This document shows positions 45,779 through 57,560 of a stretch of 64,000 bases of DNA, in pieces. The stretch's first letter is position 1; every line of letters starts with the position of its first letter. The notes beneath the pieces were generated by a model that did not search any database, was not told the DNA's origin, and saw nothing but the letters and a program-made list of their open reading frames with translations. The position numbers and the translations under genes are program-made. Source of the stretch: Strix aluco (Eukaryota > Chordata > Aves > Strigiformes > Strigidae). The stretch lies in NCBI RefSeq assembly GCF_031877795.1, contig NC_133971.1, forward strand, positions 14,796,325-14,860,324. Reading direction: 5' to 3'.

Positions 45779-48700
45779 CTTAACATACGGAGAAATGAAA
45801 CCTTAGGTTCTTATATTCAGTAGTCTGCATTTTTTTGAAAAGGATGTGTTAAGATGTCAGAATGGAAAGAGTGGTTGAAAACACTGTTCATTCAACTGTT
45901 AGGACACTGACTTTTTCTCCTAAACCTAGCCTAGCACTGATCACATATCAATGAATGGATTTCTGATCAATGGTGAAAAAAACTGGTGTGACTCTTAACC
46001 TCCTTAAGTAGTACCTCTCATGCTGCTTTCCTTAGTCCTCACATTGCCACTCAAGTCCAAGAGGACTTGGCACTTATTTTAGTCTCTGTTTGACCATTGT
46101 AATGTTGCAGTCTAAGCCAATTAAGAACAACACCATATTTGCCTTGATGTTTTTGCCATGCCTGAGCGGACATTTCTAACAGTCAAACTGTGTTACTATG
46201 GCATTCTTGTTAGTTTCTTTTCTTTTTGTTCAGCATCAGGATATTTCTGGAAAAATGAATGACTTGTCTTTGTAATTAGTGTTGAGTTCTTGTCTTAGTT
46301 CCTATTACTGTCTTTAACAAATACTAAATACTTTCTGATAGTGAAAGAATGACAAGAGAAAACTGAAAGAGGAGGAAAAGAGACGGAAGAGTAAGGAACC
46401 GATAGGGTTCTTTTACAGGATTTTTTTTTCTTACTTAAAGCTGTTCTCATCTTCCTAGCTCAACTCTATATAGGCAAAAGTAGATTTTAATATTTATAGA
46501 TATATAAATATATTATAAAATATAATTTTTGTATGCATTAATTGTCTGAGCACTTAGCAAGGGAAAAAGGAAACTGTTCTCCTATTTGAGTAATACTAAT
46601 ACTCCTATAACTAATATCACTTAACTGGATTAATTGAAACTTCCAGATTGGGAGGGCATCATGGTCCTGTGTGGATAATGGAAGAACAAAAATTTTGATT
46701 AAAGACTGATTAGCTGAAATTACAAATCTTGTCTATTTTTTATATATATTGCCTCTGTTTCTGAATGTTTTAGCAAATCTAAAATTTAAGTAACTCTATA
46801 GTATATTGCTACAGACAGATACAGTTGACTTAATTGTACCGCAGTTTAGAAGGACTTAAGTGGCATGTCAGTGACTGATTCTATAACATATTTAGTCCTG
46901 TAGACATAGGTGTATAACTTTCATTTGTTTGAAGAAATAATCATTATAAATGTTCATCATCAAGTGTCAAAACATTGGTCTAATTCTACAGGCATCTGAA
47001 GTTTAGTGTCTTTGTCAGAAAAAAATCCTAATTACCCCAGTAATCTGGCAAAATTATGATTTATCCAACTAGTTTAATGGAGCTATGCTTTTTCCACAGA
47101 GTGTAGACAGCTTGTCATTCAGCAAAGCTGTAGTTTCGGTTAAAACATGGAAAGAAAAGACTGTAACTCTAGTTTTATCAGAAGCGATTGAATAGTGTAT
47201 GTAAGCTTCATTTCTGCTGTTCCATACCTAATTGTTATGTCTATGCCCGATTCTCATGTGCCCTTCAGAGTGCTCTGATTTGGCTTTGAGCAACACTGCT
47301 GAGCAATCAGCAGGAATATGCAGGCCACCTCATCAAACAAATTGAGGATATTTAGGTGGGGCAGTGGAAGACTTTTGTGCTGACAGTGCAGGAGAGCAAC
47401 GAGTCAGGGCTGAACAATCGAACTTTTACTGACACTCCAACTTGCTTTAGTCATATAGTTTTTGCCTACCTTTTACATATTAAAATCCTGACCTGTGGTA
47501 TGTTGAAAGTTCCAATTGTGTGATATACTGTACTGTGACAGTTCTGGTCAAATGTGTATTCATTAACCACACATCTACACTTTGGATTCAGCTCTTCTTT
47601 CGTCTTTATAGTTAATGTGGTCAGAGCCTTTATTTTCTCTTTTCAATGTCAGTCTTCATCCAAATAATTGTCAGTCTTCTGAGATTTTTGTTTTGATGGA
47701 ATCTGACTTTCCAGAGTTAAAAACCTGGTTGCATTATGGTAATATGCATCACATTACATTTGGGTATGCTTAATTGTAGAGGTAAATGCAAAACGTATCT
47801 AATATTGAAGACAAAGCTAAAGTTTTAAGTATGATTGAAGAAGTAATTGTGGATATTTGAAAGAGTGATAAGAATTCGTGTAAAGATTCTGTTAAACAAA
47901 AGGGCTATAAAAGTTACCTTTGCATAATCTTTGTTTGTGTGCAAGGGATTAGGATCAGGAAAACAGCTACCCAACCTCCTATAGCTTGGAGATTTACAAG
48001 AGAATGAGTTGGTGCTGAGGGTACAGTGACGTTTGTGTGGAGAACTAGCATGTGCATTGGTCTTCCTGGCCTGCCTGCCTTCCCCTTTAGCTTTTGCTGA
48101 AACTCTGTTTCACTGTCTTTGGTTCTGTTCTGTATCCTTTCTGTCACTTCAACACCCGATATAGGAGTATACCACATCTTCTGGCAGATGAACTTCAAGG
48201 AGCTTTACCTCCCAGCTGAGTACTAAGATTCTGCTGCTGAAAGTAGCTGGTCTCAGTTGCCCTTGCTGCCAAGCAGTAGAGATATTTCTGAGGGGTCACA
48301 TGTACCCCTTTGTAATGAGGCTAAATTAAAACCCTTTGACTAAGAGTACACAAAATCCTGATTTTTTTCTTTTGTTTTTGTTTTGGGCTGGAAAATGTAT
48401 TAAAAAGTTACCTCTTAAAGGGAAATGAGGACAGGAACAAAGGATATGTTTCTTCACATCTCTGGAAATGGGAGAAAATGAGAGAGTCCAGAAGCTAGAA
48501 AGTTAAATCCATCTTAAAATTTTGGTACTTAATATCTTTGGGATTTGATGGCAACATTCCCTGAAGAATACAGCAGTCTTATTTGTCACTAAAATGTAGC
48601 TAAATTTAAACTGACAACCATCTTAGTGATACTAAAATATTTTTCGATTTCTGTGCAATACTATATGATCATGGGGACAGTAAGTTGTAAATTCTAAAGT

Positions 48701-49342
48701 ACAGTAGGATTTTTAATTTATATGATTTTATTTGCTAAGCAGTTAACTTTGAACCTTGTATGTTATACATATTTAGTGTTGCTATGAAAATGTTCAGGTG
48801 TGAAGCTCCCAAGAGTGATGGTTTCACAACGCATGTTCCTGGCCTTAATTAATGTTAGTTTTAGAGTAATTGCATTGAATCAGCCTGTTCAGTTCCAGAT
48901 TATGGCCGGAAATTGATAAGAATAATCAGAGTATTAAAATATTTTTTGAGAAGATGGGGTTTTGAAGTCATACACATTCTTCAGTGTGCAGTGTAATGAG
49001 ATGAAGTTGCACAAGTATTAATGCCTGTTAATTTAAAGGGACAGATGGAGGGTGAGGGCTGTGGAGATGATGGTACAGTGTTGGATCTATATTAGAGATG
49101 TCTGTCTCTATCTGACTGTACAACTGAGTGCTGATTTTTGCCTTAGAAGGCTTGCATTTTGCTTGCATATGTATATTAATGCACTTAGCAGCTCTACACA
49201 CCAACACATACAGAACTTCTTAGGAAAAAATTATCATGCAAAGTGGAATGTGTACATCCCAGTGGGCACAACTGGCAGATAACTTGTGTGCAACAATATT
49301 ATGTACAAATGCGATTCATGACTTTTACTTCATACCTTTCAG

Positions 49343-49499
49343 GGAACAACCCATCTTCAGCACCCGAGCTCACGTCTTCCAGATTGACCCAAACACTAAG
49401 AAGAACTGGGTTCCCACCAGCAAGCATGCTGTTACTGTGTCCTACTTCTATGACAGCACAAGAAATGTCTACAGGATAATCAGTTTGGATGGCTCAAAG
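49343..49499 (+). CDS. HOMER1: HOMER1 exon 2 (EVH1, residues 2-54)
   Basis: Acceptor TTTCAG at 49337-49342, donor GTAAGT at 49500. The 157 bp complete Gly2 and encode residues 3-54, the first half of the EVH1 domain: beta strands around [12 protein letters not shown], the ligand-contact residues Phe14 and Trp24 ([12 protein letters not shown]), and [18 protein letters not shown]. Trp24 is the residue whose mutation abolishes PPXXF binding in HOMER1 studies. The intron after it is phase 0. As far as I can recall, the protein is identical to mammalian HOMER1 over this exon, as expected for a strongly constrained domain. Confidence 0.98.
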
Positions 49500-50483
49500 G
49501 TAAGTTTTATTGCTTGCTTCATCAATTTTTGTATTTCTTTTCTAGTCGTCCTTCAAGTATCTTCTTAGATGCTTTTGCCATTATCTGAGTAGCAGATTAC
49601 TGACATGTTAAAATAGTAATACTGCTTCATTACATGTTTTAAGTGTTTATTAGAAAATGCTATTTTCCATGCATTTATATTTACTTTGATAAATCCATTG
49701 CTAAATTTAAGTGATGACCTGTTACTTAGTTAATATTATGAGCAGACTAAGAAGACATTCCCTGTGAGATGCACTAAAAAGTAGAAATAGGGTTAAAATA
49801 ACCTGTTTTCATCTCCACATTCAATGATCTATCAATATCATTGGCTTCAGCATTATGAAGGACATCTGTTCAGTGCCCATAATCACTTAGTAAATCCCTT
49901 GTTATGTAATCCTCCAATTTTTGCTGTAGAGAATTTGAGGATTCCCCCCTAATATAGCTCTCCATGGTAAGCTTTTATCAAAACTCAGTTTGTTTGGGTT
50001 TTTTAAAGGTGATTTTTTTTTTTTTTTTTTTTAATTAGGAAGGATAGTGTGTTGAGCTGCTGTTGTAAGAAACCTTGCCTAAAAAATTAATTTGACATGG
50101 ATTAAAAACTTGACAGTTCCTTATGTTCTACCCTAAGTGGGTATAAAAACATTAACTTTACAAACAGCATATCAGAAAACTCTGCAGTAAGGACATTAAA
50201 GGTACACAGAGTGTTATCAAAAGTTGCAATCCTTTCAAGATAATTTAATATGCAACTTCTGGAGATGCATCAGTTCATGATGGTTGGAACTGAAATACTC
50301 TGTATAGCAGTATTCAGAGAGATTTTGTGGCTATTTATTGAAAGCTGAAAAATAGTACCCTTCATTTTTTAAAATATCCAGAGTATTGCTATTTTAAATG
50401 AGGAAGGATAATTTCTGTATAAAGAAGAATATAGAAATAGATCTCATAGTCAAAGATCTCTGTATGATATTACTTGCCCATGC

Positions 50484-51218
50484 ATCGCTGCAGGCTTGGG
50501 GAGGTGTGGCTGGAGAGCTGTCTGGAAGAGAAGGATCTGGGGGTTCTCACTGACAAGCAGCTGAACATGAGCCAGCAGTGTGCTCAGGTGGCCAAGAAAG
50601 CCAACAGCATCCTGGCTTGTATTAGAAATAGTGTGACCAGCAGAAGTAGGGAGGTGATAGTCCCCCTGTACTCTGCACTGGTGAGGCCACACCTGGAGTA
50701 TTGTGTCCAGTTTTGGGCACCTCAATACGAGGGGGATATCGAGGTGCTGGAGCGAGTGCAGAGGAGGGCAATGAAGCTGGTGAAGGACCTGGAGAAGAAA
50801 TCCTGTGAGGAGTGATTGAAGGAGCTGGGACTGTTTAGTTTGAGGGAGAAAAGGCTGAGGGGAGACCTCATCACTCTCTACAACTACCTGAAAGGACATT
50901 GTAGAGAGGTTGGTGCTGGTCTCTTCTAACAGGTAATTAGTGACAGAACAAGGGGGAATGGCTTTAAACTGCAACAGGGGAGATTTAGACTGGACATTAG
51001 GAAAAAATCTTTCCCAGAAAGAGTGGTCAGACAGTGGAATAGGCTGCCCAGGGAGGTGGTGGAGTCACCATCCCTGGATGTGTTTAAGGGTCGTTTAGAT
51101 GAGATGTTGGGGGATATGGTGTAGGGGAGAACTTTGTAGAGTAGGGCTGATGGTTGGACTCGATGATCCCAAGGGTCTTTTCCAACCTGAATGATTCTAT
51201 GAATTGTTCTATGAATTC
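50484..51218 (+). mobile_element. CR1 LINE fragment, sense in intron 2
   Basis: The copy enters in the CR1 ORF2 C-terminal region ([29 protein letters not shown]), stays open to an in-frame TGA at 50813-50815, then continues recognisably ([29 protein letters not shown]) to a 3' UTR ending CCAACCTGAATGATTCTATG. The in-frame stop and small differences show it is inactive and older than the 13-kb copy. It lies in the HOMER1 transcript orientation and so is carried in the pre-mRNA. Confidence 0.9.
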
Positions 51219-54200
51219 TGCTTTAAGTGACTGAAACTCTGATATCAAAGCCGACCAGAATTTTCCAAGTTTAAGTCTTACTTTGTTTCTTTCTTCTCTT
51301 TCCAGCCTTCCTTCAAATTACTCTTTTAGTTCTGGCAAATAATTAAAATGCCTGTTGTGTGATTGTTTATAAATAAAGACTTGGAACTGAAACTAGGTGC
51401 TCTATGAAGTTAAGACTCTGAGTTGTAGTCTGTAGCACCTTAACTGATCTGCAGTTTACAAAATCCTTGTTCTGGTATCCGCTGGGGTTCCTCTGGCTTT
51501 GTCTAAAGCTGCAACTCCTGCAAAGTGGCTGCTGAGTGAAATTGTCAAGCAGTTTTTCACTACTTACTTGTTCTTTTGTCTACTGCAGCATTTCCTTTAC
51601 ATTTGCATTGTTATTGGCAAGGTATATTGATAATGCAGTCTATCACTCTGATCACTCTCTCTGTGATTGCTGCAATCCTCATAATTTTTTCATCCAAGTG
51701 TTAGATGTCTGAATAAGATCTATGATCCCAGTCATGATTAAGAAAGACCCGGTGTTTTAGACATCACAGCACTGCTTTGAAACATACACAGGTGAATAGT
51801 AAGGGGAACCACAGAATAATTTTAAGGAGGTTTTTATCATAATTCTGAGAGAATTTTTTTATTTTTAATTAAAGCCTCATCTTTTTTAACATGGCTGCAC
51901 ATATGCAATGTAGTATGTAAAAAGTGATAAATATAAAACATTCTTAAGTTTGGAGTACATCCAGATAGTGTCTCTGCTATATGGCATACATCTGGGAGTC
52001 AGTAACACTACTGGCATCTCAGCTTGCAATGCCTTATATTGTTGATTGGTCAGACAGAAGTGTTAAATTTGGAAAGGAGAAAAACCTGTGCAATTTATTT
52101 CTGCCATTTTAAGTTTTGAAATGAAACTGAATAAAGATGATTTTGGGTTGTAGGTTTTTTGTTTTTTTTAAAAAAACCCCAAATTTTACACTGAAAATGT
52201 TTAAAATACACATGTTGCCAGCAGCCAGAAACACTTGTTGAACCATACTGGTTTTGAAGCTGTCATGCCCCTCCCTCAGAGGCAATAGTTCCAACCAGGT
52301 TTTATTGTATACCTTGGTGCTGGTTGGGTTTACAGCACCCTGTGGGTTTGTAAGGTGAAGAGAATGATGTGCACGTGACTGCTCAGTTACACTGGCTCAG
52401 TCAGTAAGTGATGGCAACTCACATGTATATTCACTTAGACTGCAGTAAGGAAAGTTTGAGAGAAATATACTTCAGATTTGAGTGCTAATCCTATTCCTGT
52501 CTCACACCCTTCCCTCTCTTTAGGTCAGTGGGTTTCAGTAGGATTCCTGAATAAAATTTAACTTCTGTACAGATTGTCTGAAAGTCATTAAATCTTTCTT
52601 CTTGAAAACAAAAGGACATTTTTAAGACATGATCTTCACTCACCTCTGAAGAATGCTATTGTACATTGCAGACTCTCACTTGAATTAGCTTGTTGGGGGT
52701 GTCTGGTGTAATTTGAGAGAGTGGGTTTTTGCTTATTGCATGTCATTGGGTCTATGAGCCAGATTCAGCTGGGAAAGGTCCTACAGAAGCAAGTGCTGCT
52801 TATTTTTAATGCATTCTGTACAATATTTTCTGAAGCTACAGTCTCCTCTTAAAATACCTTGCACAAGAAATGATGCATCTCCCTCTAACTTGATGCCAGG
52901 AAATGGTCTAGGACCATAAGGTGTTCAGTGTGTAGGCAATACTTTATAGTCATGTACAGGATCTGGATCCGTGTTGCCCATGGCAGGGAGATCCTGATGC
53001 AAATAATCTGATAGAACTTGAGGCTGGTTTCTGTGACCTCTTGAGAAAATATCTTTTATGTGACATTTTTCTCCTACTTCTCTTAAGAATCAAGAGAAAC
53101 CCTGAAAAATAAATTTTCTTATGCAATATGACATGACAACATTGAGAAGTTGTTGCTAAGGCCTTCAGTTGTCATTAATTATATAGTCATTTCATAGCTC
53201 CTTGGAAAAATGTGGTTTAGTACTTCTTTCTCCTGGGTGATGGAAGGAAGCCTCCATTATTTCTCCAGTAACACTGCAGACAGACACTAGGATTATTCCC
53301 AGAATCCTGCTGTCTTTTCCATTCAATCTCTGGCAGTCACTGAGAAAAGAAAGGAGATCAAGTAATGTGGTTCCTGCAGTACTAGTTAACTCTCTGATAA
53401 TTTTTTCACAGACGCAAGGTAGGAAAAAAGTTCCTAATAATTTGTGCTCATCTAAAACAAGAGAAGACTCTGGAAAAGAGTGATTTTCCAGTCTGTAGGC
53501 TCCATGAGCCTTGTATAAAATATTTCTGAGTCACGTCTTCCATTGGTGTTACTGCAGTAGAGGATCTTAATGTTTTAATGACTGTTGATAAACTATAAAT
53601 AAACTAGTCACACATTAGTGATAACCTGTTTAATGCTAAATATGGATTTCAAGTAAGGCCTGTAAGCACAGGTCTTCAGTGATCTTCCTTTGAAGAAGTT
53701 AAAAAATACTGTGTCTTAATTATTATTGCCATCAATTTTAACATGAGATAAAATCATATTTGACCACTGCTGTATATCTTGCAGCTGTTGGATTTGTAGT
53801 CAGTAAAATGAACAGCTGACACATGCCCTATTTTCTCATATCTAAACTAATATAAAAGGAAAACATGAAAGCTGTATTTTTATTCAAAAAAACCCTAAAG
53901 ATAACAAAATCAGTTTTCTTCAAAAGCTAGATGTCTGCCTGTCAGATTGACTCTGTTCTGTTTTTAAGATAATATTGTACATTTATACTAACAACATTTT
54001 AAAAAGTTGATAAAATATTTGACACTTGTTATACTGGTAACTCTACAGTGAAATCTGGTGTAGAGGAGATCAGTTAAAGCAGTACCTATTTGAGTAGACA
54101 AGACAGACTTAATTATAAATTCCAATTTAAAAAATATTTTTTTTTCACACTGAAGATATGAAGGATTCATATCTAGTATTTTTCAGAAGTAGCTGACACC

Positions 54201-54345
54201 GACTGTATCAGTAGTATGCTCTAGCCTTGCACTTTTTAAAAGCATAGTTAATTTAGCACATGAGATCTAGCATACCAATGCTTTTAATTCAGGGAGGTTC
54301 GAAAGCCTTGATTTCTTTGTAAAACTGGTAAATCTAATGAAAGAA

Positions 54346-54348
<3 letters not shown>

Positions 54349-54378
<30 letters not shown>
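54349..54378. repeat. T30 homopolymer
   Basis: Thirty T residues in intron 2, the longest homopolymer in the window; no element attached to it was recognised. Length may be inexact because assemblies often misplace such runs. Confidence 0.9.
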
Positions 54379-57300
54379 CCTTTGGTGTCACTGGAATCTG
54401 ATTGTAGTCTTCCCAGTGAGAAACTTGCTGTCTTTGGACTAATACGGTCCACTGGAGTGAAGCCTCTTTATTTTTTTCTGCTGGAAAATAAAGGGAAGAA
54501 TCACAGCAACTCTTGCTCAATACAATTATTTTTTTAAAGTTTTCTTCCTACCTTTCTCCCTTTCAGAGAAGCAATTTCACAGTCACTGTAACTAAACCTA
54601 AATGCAGACAGGCTGGTCCAGGCAGCCTGTTCTGGGTTCTGTCTTGTGCAGCCAGCGACATGGTCAGCTGAAGCAGTGAGCAGTATCAGCTAAAAACTGG
54701 TTGGTTTCTCCAAGGTTTTTTACTGGGTTAATTTGTAACCAGGTATGCCACTGTCACTACAGCAAATGCCAGTTCTTCAGACTTTAAACCTGCCTGTTGC
54801 TTGGAGCTCATAAGTCCCTGTCCTCAGAGTCATCTTCTGCATTGAGGAAGTTACATCCATAACATAATATGCACACTCTCAAATCTATGAAGTAAGTTCA
54901 AATTAATTAGGCAGTGGATGGAACTAGGACTTAAGCAAGCTAGATGACATAACTAGAGCTTGAGTTGGGAGGAAGACTCTTTTCTACACTGTTCCCAGGA
55001 TACTTAATTTCAAAGATAGTACTGTTGACAGCTTCCACAGCAAGAGAGAATGAGCATTAAGTGAACTTGCATGGCTCTGTTCTGGGTCTCCACCAAGTTA
55101 TTTCAAAAGTGGGCTCCAAGCACTAACAGTGCACAAGAAGACAAGAAGCATACAAGAAAAAAAGATCTCCAGAACACCTCCTTTCCGAGAAGCCCACCTC
55201 CCTGTCTCACATTATCAGAGGTCAGTTGGAGGCCATAGTGCAAGTGCAAGCCTGCTGGCTTTATTTGGGCTTTGAACCTTATGCCTAAAGAAAGGAGAAT
55301 GATGTTTGAACTACCAGTGACTTCACTGACCAGTTAATCCTGTATGAAGATCTAAGGAGACATTTTGTGGACAGTTAATGCTGGAGATGGTTCTCCAGTC
55401 TCTGATCACACAGCAAGTCTTGTTCTTGACCTGATGAAGCTTGTTGGTTCAAATGTAAGCTTTCAGGCATTCTAGAATTTTCCAGGAGTTGTTCACAATG
55501 GTAGCCAAAACTTGCGTTTTGAGGAAAAAGTTATCAGAGGACTGCCTGTTTGATATCCTCAGCTACATCCAGGTTTGCTCTTCTAATTTAATGTGAGTGT
55601 AGTGGAGCTGCCAAAGCCATTGCAGAAGATGCCAGTTTTGTTCATGTGTGCTTCAGTATCTTTGTCTTTCTACATGTTGCAATACAATATGTTCTTTTCA
55701 ACTTTCTTGCAATACTCCCCTCCACCACTTCATCTGAGAATCACCATATACATGTGGGAGCTGTTTGTGAGCTTAGCTGGGCCCCTCAGCTGTAAATTTG
55801 TCAGGCTTGCCCTGCAGAATTCAGAGAAAATTTTTTGTTGATGGTAGCTGTGCTCCAGTGCCATCCAAATCACAGCAAAAGCAAAGGGTGCTAGGTAAAT
55901 TTCATAACTACTCATTTTATATCCACCCAGAAGGCCATCTCACACAAGTAGTATGTACTGATTTTGACTTCTAGATGATCTTGGGCTTGGAAGAGCAGTA
56001 CTTGGTCTCTCTGATGTTGAAGTTTCTATCACTGTCCTGAGAAGATGCTGTTATTCTCTACACATCTGTACAGTTCCTGCTATTCAAAGAATAAAAGAAA
56101 GATATCATTATTTATGACAGAGAAGATGGTTTGGACCCTGTGGATTTTGTTGCTGCTCTAGGACTGGGGTTATGGTTTCATGGAAGCAGGAAACATGCAC
56201 ACTGATGTTCAAAAGATTCCCAGCTCAATACTGTAAGACAGTTGCAGTAGGACACATACTGACAATAACTTTTGGAGCACAGTAACTGACATGTAAGAAA
56301 AATTCTTGCTGAATTGTTCTGCTTGCAGTATGTGCTGTTTTCTGGGAAGTTTTAAGGATGTTCTCTTTCAGTGGGTGTTAAAAAGCACCAGTGATTCATG
56401 AAAAGGGCTGTGAATTACTAAACAAATGTGGCTGAAACTCTTAGCACCAGAGCATCAGAGACATGAGAAGGTATGCCAACATTTCACCTCAAATGCACAT
56501 ATCTTTGGGTTTATGGCTAGTGTTTCTTGTTCTTGTTGACTGGTTGTAAACTGTATGAACAATCAGTTTTTTAGTTAGATGGAACCCATTGGTGTCGCTG
56601 TAAGACTTTATCCTGACATGCTTCCAGTCAGCTGGACAGTTCCACATTGCAGATTTAGAGTATGTTACACAAACTTTAATGTGGTGGAAATACTGTTGAA
56701 ATCTATGGTGAAACTTCAGCTGCTTGGATAGGAATCAGCCTATCATCTAATAGTTGCATTTTTTGTTTACATTAGCAGAAGTTGTATGCTGGAGGATGTG
56801 CTTCTTCCATCCTGTGTATAGCAAGAACTAGAGAAGAAAAATGATTCTAAGAGTAGTTCTTCTTCTGTAGTTGATGTATGACCCTGTCAGGCATGCTTCT
56901 GTGGGTATAAAGGAAAAACAAATTCTTGTAAAACAGAAACTTAAAAAGAAATTGTGCTTCTTGTTTTATTGTGTGTTTTCCAGTGAGAATCGGATATGCA
57001 GCGGGGGTGGGGGGAATGCAACAGTGAAGCTTACAGTGGAGCTTAAGACTCGTTGCCTTAAGGGACAAAGAAATACACTTGTAAGACAAATAAGGACTTT
57101 ACTAGTTCTTCTTTTCTGATCTCATTAGCCTATGCAGATAAGTTAAAAGACTTTTTTTAGACTTGTTAACTACTAAATGACTGCTTGCAATTGCAAACAG
57201 GTGCTCCCCCACAGCTTTTGCTCCTTTTACAGAATGTATGCAAAAATACGCTTTTGTAATTTTAGCTGTGATTCAATTAGAAAACTGTTCCCTAGTTCCC

Positions 57301-57428
57301 TGTGTGTCTCATTCAGTGTACACAGATACCTGATGACAATATTGGCATTTTCAATTATGAGTAGTCTTTAAAAAAAAAAAAACCCCAAACCACAAAAGCC
57401 CGTTTTTACAACTATTACTTTTTTTCAG

Positions 57429-57560
57429 GCAATAATAAATAGCACTATCACCCCCAACATGACATTTACTAAAACATCCCAGAAGTTTGGCCAGTGGGCA
57501 GACAGCAGGGCGAATACGGTCTATGGCTTGGGATTTTCATCTGAACATCATCTTTCAAAA
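57429..57560 (+). CDS. HOMER1: HOMER1 exon 3 (EVH1, residues 55-98)
   Basis: Acceptor TTTTTCAG ending at 57428, donor GTAAGT at 57561. The 132 bp encode 44 residues in phase 0: [44 protein letters not shown]. These form the second half of the EVH1 beta barrel, with Phe74 and Gly89 contributing to the ligand groove. Exact multiples of three on both sides mean that skipping this exon would keep frame but destroy EVH1. Confidence 0.98.

Larger units (their letters stand above)
23375..49342 (+). other. HOMER1: HOMER1 intron 1 (25,968 bp)
   Basis: Bounded by GTAAGG and TTTCAG. Apart from the repeats listed separately it is ordinary AT-rich intronic DNA. Its insertions with clear polarity (CR1 tail, LTR, old retroelement) are all antisense to HOMER1. 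Open frames of 75-165 codons occur on both strands (for example 33855-34196, 30341-30523 and 44308-44805, minus strand), none recognised. An AT-rich block at 46486-46535 could be a matrix-attachment-like stretch; this is only compositional. Confidence 0.9.
49500..57428 (+). other. HOMER1: HOMER1 intron 2 (7,929 bp)
   Basis: Bounded by GTAAGT and TTTTTCAG. It contains a T20 run (50013-50032), a sense CR1 fragment (50484-51218) and a T30 run (54349-54378). The rest is unremarkable intronic DNA with no coding signal. Confidence 0.9.

Noticed and set aside
50450..50974. 174-codon minus-strand frame in intron 2
   Set aside because: It is the antisense shadow of the CR1 fragment at 50484-51218.
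54284..54537. Lys-rich or Phe-rich frames around 54350
   Set aside because: Produced by the T30 homopolymer.
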